Positions 22,675 to 33,047 of a DNA stretch of 64,000 nt are shown here, one piece after another. The stretch is from NCBI GenBank assembly GCA_009823505.1, contig VZQC01010425.1, forward strand, positions 966,327 through 1,030,326. Direction: 5' to 3'. The notes beneath the pieces are model-generated. The model did no database searches. It had not been told where the DNA came from and was given only the letters and a program-made list of their open reading frames with translations. How positions within the stretch are numbered: position 1 is the first letter of the stretch; the number at the start of each line of letters is the position of its first letter. The stretch is from Rhizomys pruinosus. Its lineage: Eukaryota > Chordata > Mammalia > Rodentia > Spalacidae. The position numbers and the translations under genes are program-made.

Positions 22675-23500
22675 TGAACCCAGGATTTTATACACACTAT
22701 GCAAGTGCTGGAACACTGACCTGCACCTCAGCTCTGAGCCCCATGTTTTTAACGGCACAATACTTTCTCTAGGCAGAACCTACCTACTACTTAATAACAG
22801 ACTGAGGAGAGCTGTCTGAACATAGCATGCTACCTCCAGATCCATGGTCCTGAGTCCTGTGACGTGGCAGTGCAAGGGCAGGCAGAACGCTGTCTTTGAA
22901 GCTGCAGGTCTAGGGTGCTGGCTGTGTGTTCTCAGCTCTTCGGTAGGAGCCTTTGTTGCTAAGCACTCTTACCCCTCCCCCAGCCTCTGGTCTCCTCCGT
23001 TTGTTCTTTCCATTAGTTCCCTGTTTCTGGACTTTTAAGTGGACTCGAGACAAAAGAGACTCTAGGCTCAAATGCCTCTCCTTTCCCTCTAAGCCAAGAG
23101 AACCTGGAGCTCCTTCCCCGCTTCTATACTGGGTGTGGAGGTGCCGGGAGGCCCGCGGTGGGGGTGCCTACTGAGTGCTTCAGATTCCTGGGGCTGACAG
23201 TTTCCCTCTCTAACGGGTTCCCATCGTTGCTTGCTGCAGAGTGGAATGGGCTGGAGGATGACTTTAATTAGAGACCAGGGTCACCCTCAACACCTTTTGC
23301 TCCCTGCCAGTCTGGAAGAGAAACGCAGGTGGCTGGTAGCTCGCAGTAAATAAGCCAAGGGGTAAGGCAGGAGGCAGAAAGGACAAGGAAGCAGGGGTGT
23401 GAAGCAAAGAAAGAAGGTGTGGACAAGGTCACTTCCATTCCCCTGGTGCTCAGCCAGGCTAGTCAGCAGCTTGTGAGTCTCCAGGCAGCGGGGAAGGCCA

Positions 23501-23574
23501 GAAGACATGGAGTTTTGTAAAAACTGGTTTTCCCTGCTCTAACCCGGCCTTTGTTAGGGCCCTGGCAGGATGGG
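23501..23574 (+). repeat. left arm of long inverted repeat
   Basis: The reverse complement of this 74-bp arm aligns to 24,110-24,187 over its whole length, with about two substitutions and one small indel region. It includes 'cccatcctgccagggcccta' and 'gcagggaaaaccagtttt'. It matches no SINE I recognise. The arms are about 535 bp apart. In copy 2 the arm is at 33,048-33,121. Confidence 0.93.
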
Positions 23575-24109
23575 ACCAGAGCCTCTTCCACGGTACAGGT
23601 GGCCTACTGACTTGGAGGGCTGCCTACCATGCAACTATACTCTCCTTCCGGCTTACAAACATCTAGTTCTTACTTCCCCAGCTCAACAAGAGAAGCAGAG
23701 GGTTACTAAGGGGCATCCAGCCATTTTCCACATGGAGAAAAGTGAGGCGTAAGGAGGGGAAAGGCCTGGTTAAGAACAACAGAACCTGCAGTGTGAGCAA
23801 GAGCCCTGGGGTAGGGATAAAGCTTAGGGTGCTCGATAGGAAGTATACAAAGAGTGAAGGCAAAAACGGAGCTGAGCTGCTCTTTCGCTTTTGTTCTGAA
23901 GCAGCTAAACTAATGCCAGTGAAATTCCTCAAGTAGAAAGGGTTTCTCTAGCGAGATAGCTCCCAGGAGAGCCCAGAAGCCAGGTATAGAAGAACCGCCC
24001 CAGGAAAATTGGCTTAGAGCGTAGGCAGCCACTGGGTGGAGCTGTCTCTCCATCCAAGTTGTTCAGGTGGGTTGCAGATGCCAGGGCAAAGAAGTCACCT
24101 CATTCATGC

Positions 24110-24187
24110 CCCATCCTGCCAGGGCCCTAACAAAGGCTGCTTGGGTTAGGGCAGGGAAAACCAGTTTTGACAAAACTCCATGTCTTC
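24110..24187 (-). repeat. right arm of long inverted repeat
   Basis: Partner of 23,501-23,574. Similarity stops abruptly beyond 'catgtcttc' on the outside and 'cccatcc' on the inside, so the arm length is well defined. No terminal dinucleotides or target-site duplication typical of a transposon were found. The copy 2 equivalent is 33,654-33,731. Confidence 0.93.
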
Positions 24188-24435
24188 CTTGGCACGTGGG
24201 TGGTGAATGGAGGAGCCAGACTGGCAAAGCCCAACAAACTCAGGGGGAGCGAACAGGTAGTTGTACTGGGACTCCAGGGGCCACCTCACTTCACCACTCC
24301 AGGAGCTAGGAAGCCCCGGCGTCAGCAGCCTACAGATAAGCAAGAACATTTCTCCCCATTTCAACACCGAGCTCACTGAGGCCCGGAACATAGAATCTAA
24401 AGCAAAGCTAGACGACTGCCGAGCAAGTACCTTTC

Positions 24436-24470
24436 CCAAAAAGAGGGTTTCAAAGTGAACCTCTTTTTGG
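24436..24470. repeat. short perfect hairpin
   Basis: Arms CCAAAAAGAGG (24,436-24,446) and CCTCTTTTTGG (24,460-24,470) are perfect reverse complements with a 13-base loop. Not followed by a T run on either side, so no pol III or other terminator is claimed. Confidence 0.8.
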
Positions 24471-24873
24471 CTGGGTCAAAGCGGTGGCTAAGGGAGTTCT
24501 TTAGAAATGCTAATACCAGGCTTGAGTGACAGGCCTGGACAATGGAGGAGGGCACTGTGAATGGGGCAGCCCAGTCCTGGGAGAGGGGCTCCCCACGTGG
24601 GAGCCGAGTGGGGGAGGGGCAGGGGGGAACAACACATGTCCCCAGCACCAGTATCCTGGACTGGTGGGACTGGAAGGGGCTGGAGCTGTCTGCAAACTGG
24701 AGCAGGGAGGGGACTACCATCTTGGCTCCGAGGAGGGGAGGGCTGCTGGGAAGCCGAGCCCAGAGTACGTAGGCTGACCAGGAGACCCACCCAGAGGAAA
24801 ATAAAAATGATCCAGGAGGTGAAGGCTGGCTGGGGGTCAGTGTAAGCCGCGAATTAAGAAAGACAGCAGCGTT

Positions 24874-25032
24874 GCCGGGCGTGGTGGCGCACGCCTTTAA
24901 TCCTAGCACTTCGGAGGCAGAGGCAGGCGGATCTTTGTGAGTTCAAGGCCAGCCTGGTCTACAGAGTGAGTTCCAGGTCAGCTGGGGCTACAGGGTCTCG
25001 AAAAGACGAAAAAAAAAAAAAAAAAAAAAAAA
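24874..25032 (+). mobile_element. young B1 SINE with TSD
   Basis: Complete B1 from 'gccgggcgtggtggcgcacg' to 'ggctacagggtctcgaaaag' with a long A tail. Target-site duplication 'aaagacagcagc' at 24,859-24,870 and 25,030-25,041 is perfect. In copy 2 the same element (34,424-34,586) is riddled with small indels while its flanks stay identical. Confidence 0.96.
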
Positions 25033-25164
25033 GACAGCAGCAGGAGCTTTGGGACAGTGTGTTGTCAGGCTCCCTCACTCATTGGCTATGAGCTTTGGAG
25101 CATAGGTCTAACCGGAAGGAGAGCATTTGACTCAGGGTCCTTCGGAGGAGCGAAACAACGCAGG

Positions 25165-25246
25165 AGGCTGGGGATGTGGCTGGTGGTGGAGCACTAGCAG
25201 AGCATGCTTGGGGTTCTAGGTTCCATCCCCAGCACAGCAAAAACAA
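25165..25246 (+). mobile_element. ID-type SINE
   Basis: 'aggctggggatgtggctggt' and 'taggttccatccccagcaca' are the two box regions; the tail is 'gcaaaaacaagc'. Confidence 0.82.
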
Positions 25247-25740
25247 GCACTAGAAGCGAGGCCACACTGGTGAAGTGCTTACATGGGTAGGAAGTGCCCT
25301 GTAAGTAATAGCAACACTACAGAGGCTGAAGCAGGATCAGGAGTTCAAGTCCAGCCTTCGACAGCAATTAGTGCTCATCGTTCCGCTGCTAATGCTTACT
25401 GGCTCTGTAGTTCAGAGGTTGGCCCTGTGAGGTTGATTGTTATGGGGTGGGGGGGGATAAGAGGAAAACTTGGCCCGGGGGGCAGCAGAACCTGCAGGCT
25501 CTACATGATGGTCTCAGATTGTACTGTTCTCCTAGTCTGGGGAATGAGACATCATCATGTGGACCTTCAGCATAGAGTGAAAGCCTTAGGAAGTGTTGTG
25601 TGACAAGGAACCTTCTGGTTAGTGCAGGGGTCCCAGCCTTGAACTAGGTTGTCTGGCAGAGACAGCTAGAAGTCTAGAGAAGGGATCACATCCAAAACGA
25701 AGCGGTCACCTCCACCTCCCAGGGCAATAGGAAATTCACC

Positions 25741-25850
25741 TGGGCCAGGCATACTGTCTGCTTGCCTGCAATTTAGCTCTTAGGAAGAGAGGAAGCATTG
25801 CCCTGAGTTCCAGGATTTGTACATAGAGAGAGGCCCTGTCTCCAAAAATT
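25741..25850 (+). mobile_element. old B1-derived relic
   Basis: 'gggccaggcatactgtctgc' to 'gagaggccctgtctcc' retains B1 ends with a diverged centre. Its A-rich tail has expanded into the polypurine tract that follows. Confidence 0.6.
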
Positions 25851-25936
25851 AAAAGGAAGAAGAAGAGGAGGAAGGAGGAAGAGGAGGAAGAGGAGGAAGA
25901 GGAGGAGGAGGAGGAGGAAAAAGAAAAGAAAAGAGA
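25851..25936 (+). repeat. polypurine GAA/GGA tract
   Basis: About 85 bp of uninterrupted purines on the plus strand, mostly GAA/GGA triplets. Such mirror-like tracts can form triplex DNA. The copy 2 equivalent (35,411-35,490) is interrupted by many single-base changes. Confidence 0.93.
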
Positions 25937-26093
25937 GCTGGCAAGATGGTACAGGAAGTCAAGGCACTTGCCGCCAGGACTGATGATCTGAGTTGGATCT
26001 CCAGGAGTCAGATCGTAGAACCAGAAATTCAACTTCCCTTTAGTTGTCTTCTGACCACTGCAAGTGCACAAATAAATAAAGAAATGTAATTTT
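25937..26093 (+). mobile_element. B3/B2-type SINE
   Basis: 'gagctggcaagatggtacag', 'gcacttgccgccaggactga' and 'ctgagttggatctccaggag', ending 'caaataaataaag'. The matching part of copy 2 (35,490-35,690) is nearly unrecognisable. Confidence 0.82.
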
Positions 26094-26404
26094 AAATTTT
26101 GTTCAAAGGAAAGTAAACAAAGCATCTGGGATGTGATCTATTAGAGTATCTATTTTACTTTTGTCCTTTAAAGATAATGACATTTAAGCTATCTTTTGCA
26201 GTACTCAGAGTCAATGGAATACAGTCACATGTGTATAGCAGTGATCCCAATCCAGATGCTGCCTGGAGTGATGCACAAGGTGTGTGAACACTTCATGTCA
26301 GTAAGCAGTATTGCTACCCTCACTTTCCCTAGATGTCATCTGCCCAGCATGACATCCACATGTATGTTGAGAACCACCATACTGCACATACATGAATCTG
26401 ACTA

Positions 26405-26620
26405 ACTGGGTTGCTGTGCTCGAAATGGCTCAGTGGTGAATCTAGGATTTGAAGTTTGGCAACACTATTGACTTGTAAGAGCATCTGTTCTAGGAGGACC
26501 TTAACAATACCTTAAAAATGGTATGAATGGGAACACTGAAGCCCAGAAAGGATGAGACTTTGTCCTACGTCACACAGCAGGTGAGTGACAGTGCTAGGTC
26601 ACCCACAATTCAAGCTCTCA
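26405..26620 (-). mobile_element. MIR SINE relic, antisense
   Basis: 'gggaacactgaagcccagaa', 'cctacgtcacacagcaggtg' and 'gtgctaggtcacccac' are the antisense MIR core. Confidence 0.72.
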
Positions 26621-26624
26621 ACTG

Positions 26625-27540
26625 CTCTTTGCTCTCTTCTCCCTGGCTCTCACTCCCCCTTCCCTTTCCTTCCGTGTTCTGCACTCTTCCTGTCCTCCTG
26701 CCTTCCTCATTCCCACAGATACAAGCAAGAGCAGCTGCTTCTGCCTTGCAAGGGTGATCTTGACCGGGATCCTTCCAGTAAAGCCTTGGCTCAAATCTGG
26801 GATAACCAGTCACTCCCCTAGGTGAAAGGGCAGATGGGAGGGCAGGCTCTGTACAACTGTCAGGAAAACAGGCAGTGGGTATGGAGCCTGGCAGCTCAAG
26901 AAGCTGAGGCTCAGAGCCTTAGGATCTCCTTCAGTTGCTAAATGGAGAAAGAAGGCAATGACCAGAGACAGTACAGACTGCATTGGCATAGCCACACAGC
27001 TACCTAGCCGTGGAAGGCATCAATGCATAGACGTACACTCACAGAGCCATAGAGATCGCTACATGGATGTGGAAAAATTCTTCAGGAGAGTCTGATGTGA
27101 AGGTGTGAATAAAAGCCTTGTCAGAACGCTTGGCTATTTAAAGTAGCACAGCAGGATTTTCTCTTTTGTGATTTGTGAAGGAGGATGTGTTCATGAGGAC
27201 CAGGGGGATGGCGGCAGCAGCCCCTCCCTCAGTGCAAAGCTGCCTGCTGTCTCACTCCCATGATGCACTTCACCTCCCCACCTTCCCCCCTAACTCCCCC
27301 CCCCATCTTGCCATGCTACCCAGGAGCTTCTTCTGCCTCCCAGGCCTCAGTCCTCTGGGAAGAGCCTCAGGTCTTCCTTGGCCTCTCACCTATGATCTGC
27401 CCTGTGGCTTTCCATGGCTGCTTCCCATGGCTTCTCTGGCCCCAGGTATCAGCCTCTGACTGTTCAGTGGGCACAGCTACTCTAGGGAACCACACCTCTA
27501 TTTTTGAAGCGACTTGCAGGGTTGTGGTTAGCTAGAGAAT
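26625..27540. other. unique sequence inside duplicated segment
   Basis: Contains a pyrimidine-rich stretch (26,630-26,700), a possible antisense MIR around 26,880-26,990 and C-rich runs near 27,280-27,305. No exon is supported. 26,810-27,280 is matched without visible differences in copy 2. Confidence 0.5.
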
Positions 27541-27551
27541 AAAGACCTTCC

Positions 27552-27785
27552 GGGGCTGGAGAGATGGCCTAGCGGTTAAGAGCGCCGACCGCTCTTGCAG
27601 AGGACCCGGGTTCGATCCCCAGCACCCACATGGCGGCTGAGAACCATCTGAAACTCCAACTCCAGGAGAACTCCAGCTCCAGGGGAATCCGACGCCCACT
27701 TCTGACCTCCTCGGCATTGCACGACACGGGTGCACAGACTTGCATGCAGACAATACATTCGTACACATACAGAAATAAATAAAAA
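27552..27785 (+). mobile_element. young B2 SINE with internal duplication, chimeric 3' junction
   Basis: Full B2 from 'ggggctggagagatggccta' with two tandem 17-bp units (27,650-27,666 and 27,667-27,683), the same variant as at 9,245. The 5' target-site duplication is 'aaagaccttcc' (27,541-27,551). No matching duplicate follows its tail here; the match 'aaagccttcc' occurs instead at 37,361, after the copy 2 version. Confidence 0.95.
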
Positions 27786-27790
27786 ATTAA

Positions 27791-28408
27791 TAAAAAAAAT
27801 TTTTGTTTAGAAAATTAGCAAATCAAAGCACTGAACACAGTGTATTCGTATTTGTATCCTCACCTAAAACATGAAAATTAAAAAGTATGCTTGATAATTT
27901 TTTATGAAATATTTTAGGCCTAGAGGTGAAAGGGTGGTTTAAAGCTTGGAGCTCCTCAAACTGACCCTGGAGAAATGGTTTTGTATAAACTTTCTGGTGA
28001 GATGTGGCTCAGCTGCACAGGACTGGGAGCTGTATAACAGGTACCCTCTGAGTTCCTGTGCATTCCTATAACTAAAGTTAAGAATCTGGATATTCATTCA
28101 GGTTTAACAATAATTTGGGATAGTAATTCTGCATACTGACAATCAACTCACTTCTCTTATAATTGCAGAGGACAATTTAGCAACGTGATTTACCCCTCTC
28201 AGCCTACATGAACTCATTCTTGCATCTTAAAGGTCAGTTTTTGGGACCAGCTTATAGTTCATCCTAGGAGAAAGGTTATTTTTACAGAGAAAAAAGTGAA
28301 CACAGTCCAGAAATAAATGAGATTTGTTTCTCATTTTTGTGTCCTAATAGTCTTTTGAAGGTGATATTCCCACCTTTATTTCCTCCCTCGCTTTTTTTTT
28401 TGTTTTTT
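27791..28408. other. AT-rich spacer between duplicate copies, probable misjoin
   Basis: About 620 bp of AT-rich single-copy-looking sequence with no recognised repeat, ending in T runs next to an N. It has no counterpart after copy 2, although both copies end in the same B2. Because it lacks that B2's 3' target-site duplication, I infer it comes from another locus. Confidence 0.6.
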
Positions 28409-28409
28409 N
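28409..28409. other. ambiguous base N at assembly junction
   Basis: The only N in the window. It lies in a T/G homopolymer context immediately before homology to copy 1 resumes, as expected for a gap-closure seam. Confidence 0.95.
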
Positions 28410-29395
28410 GAATAGCAGAGGCCACAGAAAAGCCAGATGGCGCCAAGACATCACACAAAGCAAGATAGTGTTATACTCTCTGCTTAAGGTCACTCTCATT
28501 AAGACAGACACGCAAGGCTTAAGAAATGGGAGTGGTCCCACACGAGGTTTCCCAAAGGACATAGAGATAGTCGATGACTCGAACCCCCAGGGAGATGTAA
28601 AACTACGTATACAGAGGTTTCAGCACCAACTCATTTCTACAGAGCGAAGTCAGAGATAGGTACCGTTTTGGGAGGAGTTGTGATTACACGCTGGACAAAG
28701 GTTAGCTTAAGAATGTTCTAAACTGTTAAAGTGCATTCTTCTTTTTAAAAAAAAAAAGCTGAGCTATGATTCACATACTATCGAATTTTCCCCTTTCAAG
28801 GGTACAATTCAAAAATGGCTGGAGATATAACTCATGTCATCATAGCTATCATATGCTAAGTACCTTAGCATCACACAAGCACTGGTAATTCAATCAAGTA
28901 CCGTTAAAAGTACAACGTACAGCGATATTGGCATTTTTTTGAACTAAAGGGCAGCCATCAGCACTGTAAATTTTGCAAGATGTTTGTTCGATTGCCCCCG
29001 CCCTCAAGAAATTTCTTCCCTTTGTCCCTAGCAAACACTATTAACTCTGACCTGTTCGCAATTTTATGACATGTTGTTTGAACACTTTCATTTAGAAGAT
29101 GACACATATGTGATTTACGTATTGGTTTCTTGCAGTGTCACGGAAAGGTTCATCATATCCCACATCAAGCTAGATCGGTACTTTGACGTCTGCTCCATTC
29201 CTTTCTAGTGCAAGAATAGTATTCCACTGTAGGAATGTATGGTATTTTGTGTGTTCATTAGCCAGTTGATGATAGTTTTGAGTCACTTCTACCTTCGGCA
29301 TATTATAAGTAATGTTCCTATGAACCTTCATGTATAAGTCTGTACATGGATGTGTTCTCCTATCTCCCCAAGGAGAAGAATTAACAGATCATATG

Positions 29396-29819
29396 TGTGG
29401 TGGTTAGCTTTCATTGTCAACTTCGGACGTGATATGACACCTGGGCAAAGAGTCTCAATCAGGGATTGTCTATACTAAGCTGGCCTCTGGACATATCTAG
29501 AGAAGATTGTCCTAATTCAGTTAATTAATGCCGGAAGCCCCAGTCTACTGTGGGTGGCACAATTCCCTAGGCAGAGGGTCTGAACTGTAGAAGAGTAGAG
29601 AAATCCAGCTGAGCAACCGCCAACAAGGAGCCAGCATGCATGCCTTCATTTCTCTTGGCTCTCGACTTTTGCTGTATCATGAGTAGCTGTCTCCAGCTCC
29701 TGCCACTGTGATTTCCTCAGAGATGGCACACGCTGAAGCTGCTGAGATAAACTCCTTCTTCCCCTAAGTTGCTTGTTGTTAAGGTATTTATTCACAGCCA
29801 AAGAAATTAAACAAGGACA
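29396..29819 (+). mobile_element. solo LTR, copy 2
   Basis: Counterpart of 19,874-20,304 with identical ends (TGTGGTGG...GACA) and the same flanks. A few short indels and substitutions are present, mainly at 29,418-29,440 and 29,725-29,775. Confidence 0.65.
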
Positions 29820-29864
29820 ACATGGTAATTGCATTTTTACATTTTCTTTTGTCTTGTTATTTTA

Positions 29865-29982
29865 TGTTTTTTTTGAGACAGGATTCATCACTATGTAGTC
29901 CGCTAGCATCAAATTTGTGACACTTGACTAAACGTCTGCCTACAATGTTGGCCTTACAGATATGTGCAACTGTGCTCAGTTC
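29865..29982 (-). mobile_element. B1 SINE, copy 2
   Basis: Counterpart of 20,347-20,461. Its first half differs by several indels while the sequence after 'ctgcctacaatgttggcc' is identical. Confidence 0.78.
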
Positions 29983-31657
29983 TAAGTTTAATATTTTGAA
30001 CTGCTTTGCATATGGGTTATGCTGCCTTGTGTTTCTATTAGTAATACACAAAGGTTCTGGGTTTTTCTACATCTGTGACAACACATATTTCTTTCTGGAA
30101 TTTTTTTTTATTTCAGTTCTTAGACATGCCTGTGAGGTTGAGCTCTTTTCTCATGTTAATGGAGAACATATCTCTTCTTTGGGGTGTGCTTATTTCTCCA
30201 AATAGAATTTTCTTGCTCAACTTTAAGTTAGATTATCTTTCATCCTCAAATTTTAAGCATGTTTTAGATATGCCAGGCACTAGACACTTATCTGATATGT
30301 AACTGATAAATACTTTTCTCCATTCTGTGGTTGTCTGTTTATTGTCTTGATATCCTTAATCTTCTTTTTTAACAGATGGAAACTGAGGCTCAAAGAGAAA
30401 AGAGGCTTGTCAGACTCACATTCACTTACGGTAGTAGCAGAAAGCTGTCTACTTCATATACAAGGGACATGGGATGTTGTGCAGCAGCAGCCTGGATCAT
30501 TAAGCCACGGTCTACTCCAACACTTCCATTTGCCTTTGGAGTGTACCGTCCTTTTCTTCTCTGGGGCCAGTGTAAAGTGTTCTTTATCACCATGTCTTAC
30601 TTAAACTGCTTCAATCATTAGGTTGTGTTTATTTGTTTTAGAGACGGTTTCTCACTCTGTAGTTCAGGCTGGCCTGGAATTTTCCCTATGCAGCCCACGC
30701 TAGTTTGGAAGTAGTGGTTATTCTCTGACTCAGCAGTCTAAGAGCTAGGATAACATGCGCATGCCACCATTGATCAGATTGTTTTCCTGTTAGCTTGGCC
30801 TTGGCAAGGGAGAGGAAGCAGCCAGGATCAAAGCATTTCTAGGGATAATCCACATGAGGATGAGCAAGAGTCCATGCCCTGGTGCATCTGTCGCTCTGTG
30901 GTGTGTGATGTTCCACAGAGGAAGTTTGGGGACAATGAGGAGCCTGTTAAGGTAGAAATGTTCTTTTTCCTTAGTGTTCATGGTCACATCTTGCATTTTC
31001 AACATTCAAAGCAACCCAAGCGCTTTTTCCTTTTACACTTTTTTTTTACATCAAACATTAGTTAAGCTAGTGTGAACTCATGTTCTAAAATAAAGCTTAT
31101 ACAACTACACACATCTAACACAATACACAACGCGACACACAAACAGCACACACACAATCACATACATACCATACATACAGCACACACACATAATACATAC
31201 AACAAGTGAGGCCACTGGCTTGGACAGCAGGAGAGGACAATTTTGGCAATTTCAACAACTACTCATTTGCTTATATGTGAGAATTTGTTACAATTTTAGG
31301 TAATTCCCAGCATTTCAGAAATTTCCAGGTTTTTCTTTATTATTGCTCACATGACAATTTATTAGTTTAAGATAATGGCAAGTCTAGTCAGATATAGCAA
31401 TGCATGCCTGTAATCTAACACTTGGGAGGTGGGCAGAAGAAATTGAATGTTTTCAAGCCCAGCTTGGCCTACAGAGTGAAATTAGACAGCTCAAATCAAG
31501 ACCCCCTAGAAGGTGGCAGGTCTTTTAACAGGGCTATATAGCCAAATGGAAGAGGAATTGATTTTATATAATTTATAATCACCTTTGAAAATTCCATGGC
31601 ATTTAACTGTTCTTTTTTTAAAGCCTAAGGTTGTGCTTCTCATTTCTCATTTATTTG

Positions 31658-31858
31658 TGTGTGCATGAGCGTGTGTGTGTGTGTGTGTGTTGTGTGTGTG
31701 TGTTGTGTGGTGTGATGTGTGTGTGTGTGGTGTCAGGTGGGACAAATGCAGGATTGGTTCTCTCCTTCCTCCAGGACCATCCAGGGCCCAGGGATCAACT
31801 TCAAGTCATCAGATTTTTGACAGAAAGGACCTTGACCAACTAGGCCATCTTACAGCCC
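31658..31858 (-). mobile_element. GT microsatellite plus B3-type SINE, copy 2
   Basis: Counterpart of 22,118-22,321. The GT run is broken by irregular 'gtt' and 'gtgg' units, whereas the SINE body is largely unchanged. Confidence 0.8.
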
Positions 31859-32074
31859 TCAACTGCTTTTCTTTGAAGTGTTTGTTCAGGACTTTGTGGG
31901 TGTGGGGCCTTACGCCTGGTGCTAGGGCATCTTAATTTTGTTTCTCATATCGTTCCTCCATTCCTCTATTCCCTGGTTTGGTAAGATGCAGGGGTGGCTC
32001 AAATCAGTGTCCTTTAAACTTCATGGTTTTCCTTTCCTTCACCAGATGGGATCAAACCCAGGGGATCATAATAT

Positions 32075-32216
32075 TATTTGGGGGGTCCTTTTCGAGACAG
32101 GTCTCATCGGTAGCCAGGTCTGGCTTACATTCATGTAGACCTAGCCCGGCCTCCGACTCCAGTTAGCGCCTGCCTCTGCCTCCCAGGCTGGATTAAGTGT
32201 GTGCCACCATGCTCAG
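32075..32216 (-). mobile_element. B1 SINE, copy 2, degraded
   Basis: Counterpart of 22,512-22,674. 'tggcttacattcatgtagac' and 'ctagcccggcctccgactcc' show dense errors not present in the first copy. The flanking older SINE remains intact. Confidence 0.82.
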
Positions 32217-33047
32217 CATGAACCCAGGATTTTATACACACTATGCAAGTGCTGGAACACTGACCTGCACCTCAGCTCTGAGCCCATGTTTTTAACGGCA
32301 CAATACTTTCTCTAGGCAGAACCTAACCTACTACTTAATAACAGACTGAGGAGCAGCTGTCTGAACATAGCATGTACCTCCAGATCCACTGGTCTGAGTC
32401 CTGTGACGTGGCAGTGCAAGGGCAGGCGAGAACGCTGCTTTGAAGCTCAGGTCTAGGGTCTGGCTGTGGTGTTCTCAGCTCTTCGGTAGGAGCCTTTGTT
32501 GCTAAGCGACTCTTACCCTCTCCCCAGCTCTGGTCTCTCCGTGTGTTCTTTTCCATTATTTCCCTGTTTTCTGGACTTTTAGTGGACTCGGACAAAAGAG
32601 ACTCTAGGCTCAAATGCCTCTCCTTTCCCGCTAAGACCAAGAGAACCTGGAGCTCCTTCCCCGCTTCTATACTGGGTGTGGGAGGTGCCGGGAGGCCCCG
32701 GTGGGGGTGCCTACTGAGGGCGTCAGATTCCTGGGGCTGACGTTTTCCCTCTCTAACGGGTTCCCATCGTTGCTTGCTGCAGAGTGGAATGGCTGAAAGA
32801 AGGATGACTTTAATTTAGAGACCAGGGTCACCCTCAACACCTTTTGCTCCCTGCCAGTCTGGAAGAGAAACGCAGGTGGCTGGTAGCTCGCAGTAAATAA
32901 GCCAAGGGGTAAGGCAGGAGGCAGAAAGGACAAGGAAGCAGGGGTGTGAAGCAAAGAAAGAAGGTGTGGACAAGGTCACTTCCATTCCCCTGGTGCTCAG
33001 CCAGGCTAGTCAGCAGCTTGTGAGTCTCCAGGCAGCGGGGAAGGCCA

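Larger units (their letters stand above)
18992..27785 (+). repeat. 9.5-kb-offset direct duplication, copy 1
   Basis: This segment recurs at about 28,410-37,360. Recognisable homology is clear from about 19,034 ('gtgttcaactgctta') to the tail of the B2 at 27,552. The offset between copies grows from 9,499 bp at the left to about 9,573 bp at the right because copy 2 contains net small insertions. Copy 1 reads as clean sequence throughout: its SINEs and microsatellites are well formed. Confidence 0.97.
28748..30360 (-). mobile_element. L1 relic, copy 2
   Basis: Counterpart of the L1 relic at 19,240-20,840, with the same three nested insertions. The left 470 bp contain many small indels; from about 29,219 the sequence is close to copy 1. 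Confidence 0.85.

Noticed and set aside
23501..24187. Inverted repeat as terminal repeats of a DNA transposon
   Set aside because: No target-site duplication or typical terminal bases at the outer edges and no transposase remnant in the spacer, so I leave it as an unexplained inverted repeat.
24397..24909. 170-codon antisense frame, repeated partly in copy 2
   Set aside because: Pro/Ser-rich frame over G-rich sequence ending in a B1. Overlapping frames of similar length exist on the other strand, no domain is visible, and its recurrence only reflects the duplicated segment.
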